The position numbers and the translations under genes were made by a program. Below are positions 34,457 through 48,085 of a stretch of 64,000 nt of DNA, in pieces. Source of the stretch: Membranipora membranacea (lineage: Eukaryota > Bryozoa > Gymnolaemata > Cheilostomatida > Membraniporidae). Within the stretch, counting starts at the first letter, position 1, and every line of letters starts with the position of its first letter. Under the pieces are notes generated by a model that made no database searches, was not told the origin of the DNA, and saw only the letters and a list, made by a program, of their open reading frames with translations. Location of the stretch: contig OU612074.1 of the NCBI GenBank assembly GCA_914767715.1, forward strand, positions 3,549,501 to 3,613,500. Direction: 5' to 3'.

Positions 34457-35912
34457 CTGAGTTGTTGCTGTTCATCAGATTAACATATAAATATCTCTGG
34501 TCTGTATATTCTGGATAATTGGTAACTTTGCTAGAAACATCTTGATACAGGAATCCCTCTCAGGGTTATAGTACCATCTGTCACTGAAGTTGCAAGAACT
34601 CACACTTGAAGTTTCTACCAAACAGTGACATCTTATGAGCCGAAAATTCAATAAAATTGTAATGCAAATTTCTGTCGAATCACGAATCAAATTTGAAAAA
34701 AAAATGAATGGGAAGACAGCAATCATGAAACCCAAATCCACAACCATGTATATTTTTTATAGGGCTGAATGTAATTTTTGTCTTATTCATCATCATGGAG
34801 GATAATCTTGAGTCATCAAATAGTATAAAACAGATAAGCAGATAAAAAACCGAGACAATTCAAATTACATCGATGGCCAACCCTTATACTCATTATAGTG
34901 TAATTTCCCCTTCATCAGTTCACTACATTTGTGAAATTTTACTCACACATAGTATAATGGGTTTCCTCCAAAATAATTATAGTTTACTACAACACTGTAA
35001 GAAATGATATTCTGTTCACATCCTTAATAATTATCTTTGAAAATAAATTCTAATAATAAAAAAGATAATGAGGCTGGCTGTCCGTTAAAGCTTCCAGTAT
35101 AAATGCTGAGAAACATTCAAATATTTGTTTAAAATACAAAAAGCATATCGTTGCATTTGAATGTTTTAAGAAAAGGACCTCACACACAAGTTCTTCATTT
35201 AGTTTATTTGTGACTTCTAAAAATAACCTTGCTATGCATTTTTTTAATGACACTCTCAGTTATCTAGCTAAGTAAGAATCGTTATAATCCTGATGAAAAT
35301 CTTGTACTATACGAATTGGTAGTTAGGGAAACACACAAAACTTTGCTTCATATCTCATGTTCCCTGCCTCGTTGTGTGTATCAAAATTCACAATGAACAT
35401 GTTGCTACCAATTCCTTTGTTTCTATTGTGCACCACTCTCCAGCAGTATTGATTGATTGATTGATTAATAATTTATTATCGATCTAAATACGATGAAAAA
35501 TGTATAATTATTATTTATCTGACTTGTTCAGCTGATCAGTTGTAAACTATTGGATTGAATGTGGGGAGATGTTGCATTTCGGATTGAAGTGGATGTAATG
35601 AGGTGTGTATTTGTATTCATACACTGATATTGGTTGAACAACATCACAGGCGCAATTACCTGGTCGGAAAACTGACTCTGCAGTTACAAAGATTGAGTCA
35701 CTGGTTACTGAGTCAATTGGCACCAATCCAAGTCAACATCATGCTGAACTTCTATCATAACCAAACCCTCTACATCCCTCCACTTTAACACATCTGGCTG
35801 CATATCTGATCAGAGTCAGGTGATGCAGGGTCTCTATGAAGGTGCTACTCAGACTACAGTTGGTGGTAGTCCTGAAAGTCTCAGATTGTTGTATCATGCT
35901 GCCTGCATGGCG
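34457..35912 (-). pseudogene. PAN-CTLD lectin gene, decayed third copy
   Basis: Two exon relics lie in the order of the intact gene. The PAN exon is 35912-35660 (253 bases, exactly the length of the intact copy) with CAG acceptor and GTAATT donor, and reads LTLIRYAARC and CRGFGYDRSS, but has two in-frame stops soon after. The CTLD exon is 34614-34457, with the same acceptor and donor contexts as its relatives. Compared with the 204-base version at 43034 it has a 48-base in-frame deletion, removing a cysteine, and a 2-base insertion that shifts the frame; 204 minus 48 plus 2 gives the observed 158. The final CTLD exon is not found. The gene is therefore dead. Confidence 0.8.
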
Positions 35913-37257
35913 CTGAAATAATTGAAAATTCAGGAATTATAAAATATTAGAGTTTCATCGGGAAATATTTAAAATAATTGTTTGATGGTACGAGAAAGCT
36001 AATCTAAGATGAAGGCTTTGTTGTTAAATCTTACTACGGTACAGATTTTTGTCAGAGTCAGTGTGATGCCTGTTGCGATGAGAAAAACGGCACAGTTTTA
36101 AAAAGAAGCTGAAAATAATGGTTGAAATTGTTCGTTGAAATCAGCCCAAATGTTTAGAAATTGCCAATCAAAACATTTTGAGCTGAGGTACACTTGATTT
36201 GGAAAAACTACTGAGGAATTCGATTCACAATTTGTTATAATGATTCATAGTTACATGGACTAGAAGCGAGATTAGGTAAAACAAATTTACCTGCTTCCTG
36301 CGGCCTCTATGAATTATCACTGTTGGATATCCCCAGCGACAAGTGTATGTTGCTACATGAACTATATTCATGTATTAGAGATTAATCATTGATTTTCAAG
36401 AATGATGAGATAAGTTTGTGAATATAAAAGTATACATAACTATTTTATGTTGAAGGGGCCGGCACTACTGTAAGCCAAGTTTGAAATTTATTCATCATTT
36501 CATTGACAGCTTTGAGCTTCTCATTCATAAATGGAACCAGCCAGAATTCAGTATGAACTACTCGTTGAAATCAGTGTATGCATGCCAGTGTGCTTCTTGT
36601 GAATAAGTTACATTTGATATAAGTGAAGGTTAAAGCCTAGGTTATAACATTATAACCTATTGAAGAGTGTAAAAACATGTGGTGCATTCTTCGCAAACTC
36701 TGATATTTTCATTGTATATTCACAGGGAGATGATTGCATGTGTTTGATAATTGTTTGATATTTTTATTGTACAACTTTTGAAAAAAACAAGCAACACCGA
36801 ATCTATAACCTGAATCAGCCGTATGTAGAGCAAATTTTTTAGTACCAAATGAAATCAATAATGAGGTAGGTTCAACGATGATGCGGATTGTGCAGAAAAT
36901 ATCATCTGTGTTATTACTACTATATAATTCTATGCCATTATTTTACTCATAATCAAGTGCCTAACTCAAGCTGTATGTGATGACCCGCCTAGGGTTGTTG
37001 ATATACCTAACATTAAGTCACATGCTTCTTAGAAATTCTCAAATTATTTTCGACAGACAAGTTAAATCTGATCTTTGAGAACGTTCTGTTAAACATCATT
37101 TATCTATTTGTTTTTTGGTTGTACTTTCAAATGTTTTATTGTTACAATGAATATAAGTGCTACAACAGTAATTATTCAAAAAGTATGGGCACACAGATAA
37201 GTTTTTCTGCACAGTGGTATAAAGGTCAATAGTATACACACAAAAAATCAAATACAT
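35913..37257. other. Stretch without recognisable gene
   Basis: AT-rich DNA between the pseudogene and the hairpin MITE. Any upstream exon of the pseudogene would lie here but cannot be recognised. Confidence 0.4.
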
Positions 37258-37266
37258 AGGTACGCA

Positions 37267-37408
37267 TAGTCTAAGTGCTCAGACTCCAAGGCGCAGGGAG
37301 TTACTTGCGCAAGCTATCAAACTCCTCTCCCCTTCAGGAGAAGGGGAGAGGAGTTTGATAGCTTGCGCAAGTAACTCCCTGCGCCTTGGAGTCTGAGCAC
37401 TTAGACTA
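37267..37408. mobile_element. Perfect hairpin MITE, long version
   Basis: A 142-bp element of two perfectly complementary 68-bp arms around a 6-bp spacer (CAGGAG), with termini TAGTCTAAG...CTTAGACTA. It is flanked by 9-bp target duplications AGGTACGCA at 37258-37266 and 37409-37417. The outer 53 bases of each arm are identical to those of the copy at 21683. A 9-bp duplication suits Mutator-like or Merlin elements; the superfamily is not resolved. Confidence 0.92.
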
Positions 37409-37856
37409 AGGTACGCACAACATTGTCAAAATATTCCATGAATCATTTCAATTTTTCATATTCGTTTATGAACAATAGGGAGATAAAACCTTCAATAGAA
37501 ATAATGATATTCATCTGAGATGTAGGCGCCATCCATGATCCATGTATTTATTACATTCTTTTGCTATATTGAAACAGTCTATATCATAAAATCATCCAAC
37601 TAAGATAATTTCTTCAAAGCATTAGGCTAAAATAAATTGAAGTAGTACTGTTAAGGTGCGACAATACCAGGATATATTTTGGACAATTTGAGTAGTGTTA
37701 ATAATTTTGAGTAGTTGCCTACTCATGCACCATCCACCAAATCAGAACATGAGAAAACAACTCTCTTAAAAACATCCAGCAAATGTGGGCATTGCCACAA
37801 AGGATCCAAAAAAATATTCCCAGTATAAACCCACCTCTCTCGGAACATCCCCAAGC

Positions 37857-39985
37857 TTATAACAGTTGACTAAGTTTCTCACAAATATATTCATTTATGT
37901 TGGTACATGGCTCATCATCCAGTAACATGAGGTCATATCTGAATTTGGTACATTGTCCGTTTCCAGATGGCTCACCAGGTGCCCACATATTGGTTGTTAC
38001 ATTTGTGCCATCATTGCATTGGAATGCCATAGTTGCAGGGACATATACAGCATCTGTCCACATTCCGGTAGACGAGCCAGACCCACCTGAATTGACATAG
38101 AAGGGAATATTGAGTAATAAATTGGATGTGCTAGTCAAGGTGATTCTTTGATTGGCTTTATGTGTGCTTGTTGCTATGCTTGTTGACATGCAAAAAAGGT
38201 TCTGATACCAGCGTTGGCGGGTTTACTTGCAAATTATATAATCCTATTTTCAGTATCGTTACTGACACAGTTTTGCTAATTATTGAGTAATAATATATTT
38301 TAAAGAGTAGTTACATGGCTGAGGTCTGCCCAATTCTATGTGAAGAATACCTCCCAGGAAAAAAAGAGAGCAACAGGAAGTTTATTGGTATAATAGCCAG
38401 CTGTCAGCTGACATTATGGAGTTGTGCAATGCACCACATCTAATAAAATCATTTTGAACCTAACTACACATAACTATTTGAGTAGATATGTTATTAGTTC
38501 TTGGCTGAAGTTACTCAAGCCAAAGGATTTCTGTTGTCATTTTATTGAGTATATCTATCAGTGTCCTGACCTAACTTGTGAACATGCAACAATTATACCT
38601 TAATTTTGATATTATTCACGATTATTACAATTAAACTTATTTACCTTTGAAAGTTGGTAGGCTTGATTTATTCAATTAGTAATTAAGCATTGGAATCAGC
38701 ATGTTTAATAAGCAATCTATGCTTCTAGATTTAGGCATTTTATATTGGTGTACAGTGAACTCACTTGGGTTGATCATCAAACTAACATAAGTATCTCTGG
38801 TCTGTGGATTCGGGATGCTAGGTAACTTTGCTCCTCTGGTCTGACAAACTTCTACAGCCTCCTGGTGATTCTTCAACCCAGAGAACATTTTGATACATGT
38901 ATCCCTCTCTGAGTTATATTCCCATCCATCACTTAGGTCACATGAACTCACACTTGCACCATCTTCAAAGGAGTGATTAACTAATCATTTAAGGCTGTTG
39001 TGTTTGACTTCTCATGTGATAAAGGTGATACATGATACAACGCCAATGTTTACAGGTAAACATTGCGCTAAAATAGTTCAGGTAAGACATATATTCTAGA
39101 GCAATGATCGGAATGGTAAAATTTAAAAACTATGATAATAAATAAGTGGCATAGTGTCAAATTTCCTTTTATTTTAACCATAATTGATTTTAGGCAAGCA
39201 ACACCTAGTATATTCATTTCCTTGCAAAAGATTTGAATTTTTAGTTGTATTGTATGTGATTCAATTGTTTTCCGTTTGCAGCATTTATTTTCAGCACAGG
39301 AAATATGCGCAGTAATGAAAAGCGAATAAGACTTTTTATCTTTCAAGCTCTTCAATATTGTGAACATTAAAAGGTCTCTGGGATTTTTTATGTCACTCGA
39401 CCAGTTTCATCTCTGTGACCATATTGTCAAGAATTATCTTTGATTTGAAGGATGTCAAACTAGTGATTAAAGGAATGGACAAAGGCTAGGTTATATCACA
39501 TGCTCCAAGGGTATTTTAGACGTATCCTGTCTTAGAGAAAATAAAGCTTTTGTCCCCCTCTGACAAAGTCACAAGATGTGAAAGCAGGTTTGTCTTTGCG
39601 GTTGAGAATGGTTAAATTGAGCTATTTATTGTAGCTTACCAACCTTATTGCCAAATTATGCTCAGATACTCACAAAAGTTAATTATGTATTCAAGACAAC
39701 ATTATTGCAAAAAAATTATAGTGATGAATTACCTGACAGAAGAACTGATTCTCCCACCTCACAGCCTGAGTCACTTGATCCTGATTCAACCATCACTGAT
39801 CCAAGTCGGCATGTTGAAGAATCTCTATTATAGCCAAACCCTCTGCATCCTCCAGTCAATGCACATCTGGCTGCACATTTGATAAGAGTCAGCTCATGCA
39901 CTGTTAGTATGAAACTGCCACTTCTTATGCAGTGTATTATGCCTTTGAATCCTTCAGATTGTTGTAATAGGTTACCAGTAGGAGT
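37857..39985 (-). CDS. PAN/apple plus C-type lectin domain protein (5' exons not found)
   Basis: Three exons on the minus strand are supported: 39985-39733 (253 bases, PAN), 38962-38765 (198 bases, CTLD part 1) and 38086-37857 (230 bases, CTLD part 2 with stop). The joins are GT-AG and phase 1, and the frame is continuous. The PAN exon shows LTLIKCAARCALTGGCRGFGY and a later CRLGS. CTLD part 1 shows SSCDLSDGWEYN, CIKMF and EVCQTRGAKLPSIP. Part 2 shows MWTDA, APGEPSGNGQCTKF, LLDDEPC and EYICEK, the usual disulphide framework. EPS stands where mannose-type lectins have EPN, so sugar preference is unclear. It is presumably secreted or surface-bound; the signal-peptide exon must lie upstream of 39985. 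This is the only copy in the cluster whose visible exons are all intact. Confidence 0.78.
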
Positions 39986-41994
39986 CTAAAAGAAGAGATT
40001 TCAGATATTGATAATGTGCCACATTGAAAATCCATGAGTTTTTACTCTACATCTTCACAGGCTGTTAAATAAACAAATCTATCCATGGCAATTTCTCAAG
40101 TTCGCTGTCATGAAGCGTTATTTATACTTTGAAAGCAGTCTACTCCTCAATTAATACCACCTTTTACTTGATATGCCATAAATATAAACTAAAGGATACA
40201 TTAGAAACCTTATCCCATAGACTTCAGAAGAGATCAATATTCAATAGGGCACTTTGTTGCCTTTGAGCGTAGAGTTGAATAAATCCTTGTGCCTATATTA
40301 TCGACGCTAAAGCCTGAATGGATTTTGACTTAGCATATAACATATCGGAATGTGAAAAACTTTTAACCTTCCGAGTATGCGAGGGCATCACATTTCAACA
40401 TAACAATTCAAGATAGACAATAAAGAAGTTTAAACTATATATTTACTTTCCACCTGAGTTAAGGTTCATTTCTAATAAAATGGCGGGCATGATTGGATTT
40501 AGACAGCAGTTATAACCTTTTATACCTACATGGACAAGAAGCAAAATAATTTGAACCAAATATTTTCTGTGTGATGAGCCTTTCTCCATTCTGTCCTTAT
40601 ATCCTGCGTCCTAACAACAGAATAGTATCAATGCATGAATGATGACACTGCATGAGTAATTAACTTTATATTGATTATCACAAATGTTTAGTTAAGTTTG
40701 TGTTTAAAATTGTATACTTGGATGATACAGTTAACTTATCTGATCATTTTTATTTTACCTTCAGCGCTCTCAGTCACTCTCGCACATTGATCATGTTGAT
40801 CATTGACATGTGGGCATTCACATATGATTGAATGAGTATACTCAATTCAAAGCTTAGTTGTTAAAGAAACACCTCAACTGATTTCACGGTGTAACTTACA
40901 GGCCCTCATTTTGTGATTATGTAAACCAAGCACTACGACCCTGGTCAGTGGCATACCTTGGCATCAAATAATCCTCAGGGTAGTGTTGTCTTCGGGTGTG
41001 CCTTCAATGTTGTGCCTTGCCAAAAGGTTTTTTCTAGGATTCTCAATCTACATGATCAAATAAGTCTTCACACAAAATTTAGCTATACAGAACAAAATTG
41101 AATTTTGACATCAGGTCAGAGCCCTTTTCTACTATTCTCCATATAACGTTGGAAGCTCGTTGTGCAGTCAAGGCTGTCATGCAATCAAAGGCCTTGTATC
41201 ATGCAGCAAGAATAGTACAGTAATTACATATATTTTTATTGCTTGATAAAGATGACAATCGAAATCACAGACTGATATCTAAACCATTAGTGTTGATAGC
41301 GCCATAGAAAAAGTGAGCTGTGTCAATCGTTGGCCAAGGTGTTAAAATGGGATTACCTTATTGCCCTCACAAGCTAAGTGCTGAACAGTAAAGCGATGCA
41401 GTTAGCAGTTACGCAACAACTATGTGACTTAAAAACTGAACAGTTATATAGTAACATACTTTTGATATTTTTCTGACAAGTCTATAGTTCCATAACTGTT
41501 AGGACGGAAGGGCATGTATTGTATAAGTTCTTGAAGTTATATTTACTGAGAAATTGTTTAGCATTGTTCCATCAATAATCTCTTCACGGGATTTATAGAT
41601 GCTCCCGATTATTTGTGATAAAGGTGAGAAATTATGATTCATTTCAAGAGACAGCTGTCAAATCTTTGAGTGAAGTTTAGCAGGCCTGTCCAACCTGATC
41701 AAAGTTATATCGAGAATTGTCTAAACCTCATAATTTTTTTAATCTCTTTGGCTTCAATACTATATTAAAGTTGGGCTAGGAGTTTACAAAAAACAACAAA
41801 AACTGAATACAACGTAAATGTGCATTCATTATTTCTCCCTTACGAGCAATGAAAACAAAACTAAAGTTTGTGCAGAAAATTTCAAAATTTTCTATAAAGC
41901 ATTGAAAAAGATATCTCCTTGCTCAAAAAGAAACCAGATTATTTATAAAAAGTGATCATGTAAATTTAAGCTGCGAATCCACTAAACTACTGAT
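39986..41994. other. Region upstream of the PAN-CTLD gene
   Basis: It should hold the start codon, signal-peptide exon and promoter of the gene to its left. I could not identify them with confidence, and no other feature stands out. Confidence 0.35.
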
Positions 41995-43237
41995 TCATTG
42001 AGTTGCTTTCTCAAATACATATTCTTTCGCCTTCGTACAAGAAGTATCATCTAGTAACATGGGAGAGTACCACAGCTGAGTACAGTCTGCATTACCATGT
42101 GGCCCACCAGGAGCCCACAGATCAGGTATAACATTAGTACCATCAGACCATCGGAAGGACATATCAGTTACAGGGATAATCACAGCATCCGTCCACATTC
42201 CATTAGTGATTTTATTCCAACCTGAGGTTACATCAACATGGTTTATGATTGGTACGCAACAGGTTTGATAAAAATTATCTCATTTACAAACAATTGGGAC
42301 CACATCTCCATTTGAAGCATAACACTCTACATTAGCAGCAATCATTCATGTGGGAAACATACCCAAGGTCTGAAGACCTGGAGCACTAAATGGGTCTAGC
42401 CAATCTATCTAGCCATATGTGATTAATTTTCAGATATTATTCATTTGGGCATTATTTACAAACACTTATATATATTCACGGATTAGGGGAACATATCTGG
42501 TCCTGAACAAGCATATATCATTTTATGCATGGTTGATGTAAACAATTTCGCATATTTGATTGCTCCACAAGTTCAGTGATGCTACAGCTGAACCCTCAAT
42601 AACATTTGTTGTCAAGTAGATTGCCTAGGCTTTTACTGGGAGGCCAGGCGCTGCATAACGCTAAAGCTGCCAGAATTTTAGCTATATCAAATCACTTACA
42701 CAAAGATATATACTGACGTCACTATATCTCCATTAAAAGCCATATTGTGTATTTTACCACTAATCAATGAATTTCAATGCCTATTACATTATGCAATGAC
42801 CTCCCTTTACAATGATGTTGCACTAATTATTACAGCTATCCCTTGTAAGGTCATTCCGAAATAAATTATTTTTAATATGAGACACAGAATCAGAACAAGT
42901 GTAATCTGTGGTTCCTAATAATTTATTTGAAGTCGAATCCGGTACCAGAATATTTAGCCCAGCAATGATACTCAAAGAATATAGCCTGGTTCCATTTTGT
43001 GGGATGAATAAGATGGCTAACTGCATTGCTCACCTGGGTAATTTCCGTTTAATAGACTAACATAAACATCTCTGGTCTCGTGATTTGGGATGGCTGGAAA
43101 CTTTGCTCCTCTTGTCTGACAATCGTCTTCAGCCTCCTGATGAGTCTTCAGACTGGAGGACATCTTGATACAGGAGTCCTTCTCTGAGTTATAACACCAT
43201 CTATCGCTGAGATCACATGAACTCACACTTGAATTTT
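41995..43237 (-). CDS. C-type lectin domain protein, diverged paralogue (partial)
   Basis: Two minus-strand exons form one CTLD: 43237-43034 (204 bases; SSCDLSDRWCYN, SCIKMSSSLK, DCQTRGAKFPAIP) and 42221-41995 (227 bases; MWTDAVIIP, APGGPHGNADCTQLWY, LLDDTSC, stop). Junctions are GT-AG and phase 1, as in the neighbour. Two features suggest altered function: the EPN-equivalent site reads GGP, and the closing EYICEK is EYVFEK, so the conserved last cysteine is phenylalanine and its disulphide cannot form. No PAN exon or signal peptide was found upstream. It could be a lectin with relaxed folding or a young pseudogene. Confidence 0.65.
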
Positions 43238-46200
43238 CTACAAAACAGTGAAAATCAACAACATGAAATGGCATGTCCAACCCAATAGAAATGAAAAAAA
43301 GTATTGCATTATCTGAGTAGTTTGCAGCTGAATGAAATGTCCTGGTGTTTCAGGTTTCGGTCTTGGGTTAGTATTATTTGGTGGTGGAATTTATGTGCTG
43401 CTGATGCTTTTGTGTAGCCGTTACAGATAAGATATATCTCAGAAGAGAATACAACTAAGCAGTAGGCTAGATTAAAAAGTTCAATATTTAATTTCTTATA
43501 ATTGCCTTTCAGTTCAGGGAAAATGTATTATCAGCAATAATGTAAAATTTAAAAAGGAGATGTGATCCTATTTCACCCGTTTTATGAACATATATTGCAC
43601 CATTGGGGCTCCCTGCCCACAAAGCTGTCTTCAATTTCTTCAGAGAAAATACATTGTTTTGTTTTGATAGGCTGATGAGTTTCAGTTTGTTATTGCTTGG
43701 AGTTGTCTGTCCAAAACACCTTATCTGAGTGGCTAACACCAAATTGTTGTACTGAATTGAAGTCTAAAATCTTTAATTGATTTTTCATTTAAACTGACTA
43801 AATCTTTTCTTCAACTTTAAAACACTCAATCTTCAATTTTCAGTAAAATACGCGGGAGCCCCACCATTATTACATCACAGTTTTGCAATGTGAAAAAGTC
43901 TGTTACTTATGCATTTTTCATATTCGACTCCTATTTACATAATTTGTCATCAGTACTCAGCCCATACTGCATGTATGCACCTGCAGTAATACTATGAACC
44001 TTGCAGGCACTCCGGGTCCCTTTGTTTAGCTTTATTGAATATAGATGTATGTAATATGCCTTTTCCTAATGTCAGCTTAGCATTGAATTGAAGTGTCAAG
44101 ATTGATGTAATTATGCCAAGTTTAAATGTCAATGTAGCTCAGTGAAGGATGTGGCACAGAAACAAAAACTGCTTGTTTGTTATTCCAGTAACTAGGTCAT
44201 GACTTAGAATTGGAACAGATCAGATTTTACATCTGGTTTCCTGAAATTCAATTTTCTTAATGGAAATGGAGATGTTCAATTTCCTTGATTAAATTAGATT
44301 TCCATTTTCACAAGCTATCATAAGCAGAATAAATGTTATTCATAATTAAAGTAAAATCTTGTCTGATGAGAGCAAGCCATTTCATTTGACTTGCTGAGTA
44401 TATGAAACAATTGTGCTTGGTGTCAATGTACGTGTCTTAAATGGTGACATGATGGTTTCAAACTCAATGCAATCAGCTAATGTATGTATTTTGTATCAGG
44501 CATATGGATATTGAGAACATACATTGATTTTAGTTGTCAATCATTTGATTACAACCTGGAACTGCATAGACAGGGTTTCCAAATCATTGGAGGATTGAAT
44601 GTTGATAAATCTTAATTTTAGTGACAAAACTCATGAAAGATTGTGCCAAATGGTCCGCAAAACAGGTGAAAAATGCTATAATTGACTATCCAAATACTAA
44701 AATTTATTTCCCAAACTATGTCCATATGAGTTTTCAATGGTGCAGACTCTGAATCAAAAATCATTTTTATCCTACATTAGCGGTTTTCAAGATAACCCTC
44801 TTTTCAGCACGTTTTATCTAAGCGGCGTTGGTTTAAAGTACCAAACTGGAGAGAGGACAACTCCAAATTGAGGCCTAAATCAGAGCTCAGAAAACTGTCT
44901 ATTATTGACAATATCTGAAATTCAATCTTATACTGATAGTTTTTAGTTTACTTGATATAAAGTGAACCCGGCCTTGAAAATTTCAAACTATATCAGATCT
45001 TGCATACTCTACTAAGGCTTAACTTTGTCAGATATCATGACTTTCTTACAGCAAGACTAAGCAATTTTATTATGCGTTATATGAGCTATCTCAAAGTATT
45101 TGACAACAAAGATATTGTGTACCATGGTGGTAATTATTTGCTCTAAAAAATATATGGGGACAAACTAGAAAAGCCTGGAAACCGAAAAGAGGGCAATAAA
45201 TGGATTTTTGGAAAAATCAAAATTATCATTATTTTCAATTGCCTTTTTTAAAGGCAGAACTTCAGAACCTGTAGCTGTATTATTACTATATTTATTGATA
45301 ATTTCTGGCATAGTTGCGGCCAAGATGTCAAAGAGGTTTTGATTTTACTGACATATTAGGATTTACTTCTAAAACTGTAAGGAAATAACAAACATAATAA
45401 ACAAGGATAGAAAAATAGCATTTATAAAAGATTTTCTGAAATAGTACTAAAATAGTGGATGTGTTCATTTTTTTGTTGATATGAATTCCTATTATGTAAA
45501 TTAATTTTGGTAGATAAGAATAGATGAAACTTGTTTTTAAGAAGTCTTTTATATTGATATGTCATATTTTGTTTCCCGTTGAGCAATTTCGTTTCTTTGG
45601 TAGGTGCAATAATAGTATGTTTACATAAAATGAAGAGCTTTCTCATTGTGAAACTATTCATGGTTAAGACAGCCATACATCTGTGTTGAGCTTTGACAAT
45701 CAAAATAAAGGTCACCAATAGTGAGGGAATCAATCAATTTGTTTTCTCTGAAGGCTTATTAATTCTTAGGCCAAAGCTTTGACATGTGCTTGAGAAAGAA
45801 AATTGATCATTAGTAATTATTGGAAATTCCTATACACAGTAGAGAACGAGTGCTTAGGATATTCTCCATTGATTATTAATAATCAATTTTCTCTCGCATA
45901 ATCATGTTGAGGGAGGGAAGGGGGCCTGCCTTGCTTATTATTATTAAATACAAGATATAATTTGAACAAAAATGCATAACACATTGGATGCATACTGATG
46001 AACTTGTTTAGTTCATCGAAACATATTTACAACAAACTATTACTGATCTCGTTTGGGAACTTTCAATGAAATGTTTTCAGGTGTTTCAGCAACTACTAGT
46101 GAGCACACTTTTTCAGTCATAATTAATGTCTTTTATGAATAAATTTTCTGCCAGAAATAATGGCAACACCTATTTGAGAGTACGCATGACACTTTCTGAG

Positions 46201-47566
46201 GATAAGCTAACACAATTAGCAGTATATCAGTCCAGCGACATAGTTGGCTTAAGATTGACCATGATTTTATAAAGGGAGTTGCGTGCCATTTGACAGCAGT
46301 AGACAACATACAAAATGTGAAATGTATGTCTTTGGAAATACCACACCTGGTAAGAAATAGTCTAACTTATACCTGTTTGACTAAGACCCCTTCAAGTGAA
46401 ACGAGACTGTAAAGGGTCTCAATGGCCAAAACACACAGGTGTTAACAATTGGATGGAAATCTCTGAGTCTCCAATAAAGACTTCGCAATCTCTCTCAATA
46501 TCTCTAACTTTTGGCTGATCACCTGGAAACACAGTTGTTTCTGTTGTCCCAATAATTTCCTGTCTTGTCTGTCCCGTTCTCTACCCTCGGACCTAAAATT
46601 TAAATGTAACAACAGCAGCATTTGCAAAGGCATAAGCAGCAAAATAATACATAACCAATTCTATTCATCAGATCCAATGATCCGTCTCTAGATGAAAAAT
46701 TGACAGTCTCCACTAGAGTCACACTCACTGTTATGAGGTTATCATAGAGATGGGCTCCATGATACAATTTACGCATATCGATTACCCTGAGACGCGCGAC
46801 ACAGTAATCCTTCTTGAATGGGAGTCAGTGGCATTGCATTATCACACACTAATGCCACTAGCTTTCATGTGCAGTCGTCTGAACACTGAGACTTTTGTCA
46901 GATGTCAAGGTCAAATGGTTAAGTGAAAAGTTGAATTTAAACCATTCAAACAGAAGAAATAGTATCTAGAGTAAAAACGATAAAGGAAGTAGACACAAAA
47001 TAGAGTAAGAGGACACAACATTTTACCATAATGTAAAAGAAAAAGATGCCTAAAGGTTTTTCTTGGCCTAAGCCAGATGTTGCTGCTCTCTAGCTCTTAA
47101 TACGAGCATAAGATTGTAATTGTAAACTTTGTAACTGTCCTGTCGACCAGAAATAAACATACTTAGAATAAAACCATCTAACCTACACAAGCGCAACATT
47201 TCATTTCACTTCCATTTTATCCCTATAGAGGAACAAAATTGATATGAAGTCTTAGCCTTGTAAAATTGAATGAGCATTTGTTACTGGAGAAATATTCTTT
47301 AGCAACAGCAAAAAAATGTGATAGATCACATAAAGCCAAAAACCAACTTAATTCTTCAATCGGTCACAGGACAGAGATTTTGCCCTGTATTGCCATTCAT
47401 TGGTCCAAAGGCGTTCTGCTAAAATCTTTCCTATGAACAGCCTTATCCAAATTTTCTGTAGAACACTCTACTCAAGTCACCATTAGGTTGATAAATTAAA
47501 TATATTTCAATCTATTTTTTTTAATATTTTACTGATCTCGGAGTAGATTTGATCTAATGATGCCAT
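43238..47566. other. Stretch without supported gene
   Basis: The sequence is AT-rich with scattered short frames. A basic, glutamine-rich minus-strand frame at 46442-46642, preceded by a TTTTAG acceptor-like site, could be a terminal exon, but nothing else supports it. A palindrome TTGATTATTAATAATCAA lies at about 45870. Confidence 0.35.
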
Positions 47567-47803
47567 TATCGTATGAATAGTTTTTACAATTTATAACCTC
47601 TGACCCCACAATCATTTTACATCTATATATGCATGCTTTATAACATTCAATAGAACAAGAATCAGTAAGTCTTAAACCATAAACAAGACAACATGTTTAA
47701 TCCAACCTCTAACTATAAGCTACATCCCCATTCAAATGATTTTATAATAATCACACACCACATCAGTCCACATTCAATATAGACAACAAACAACAATATC
47801 ATA
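47567..47803. repeat. 240-bp direct repeat, left copy
   Basis: It matches 57897-58136 in the same orientation with few differences, from TATCGTATGAATAG to CAACAATATCATA. The two copies bracket the inverted repeat, the gag-protease fragment and the LINE. Confidence 0.85.
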
Positions 47804-48085
47804 TATGGTGGAGCTGCTCTCTTAAAGATCCTACATAAGGGAAGAACACACAACGGATTATCCGAAGATATGCCTCTGAAAGCTGACAAGTCGAAGTGAT
47901 CCATATTATAAACCAAAGAAAGCGGCAGATTGAAAGCGGAATGCTTGGGAAGTAAACAGAGGAGATCGATAATTTAAATCAATGACGATCACTATTGCGT
48001 ATCTATGGAGCAAAAATTCAGAGCATGCTGATGAGATCGATAATTTTAATCAATCAATCACGATAACCACTGCGTTTCATACCCA

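Noticed and set aside
46442-46642. Minus-strand Gln/Arg-rich frame with a TTTTAG acceptor-like start
   Set aside because: It could be a terminal exon of a transposon-associated DNA-binding protein, but no partner exon or polyadenylation context was found.
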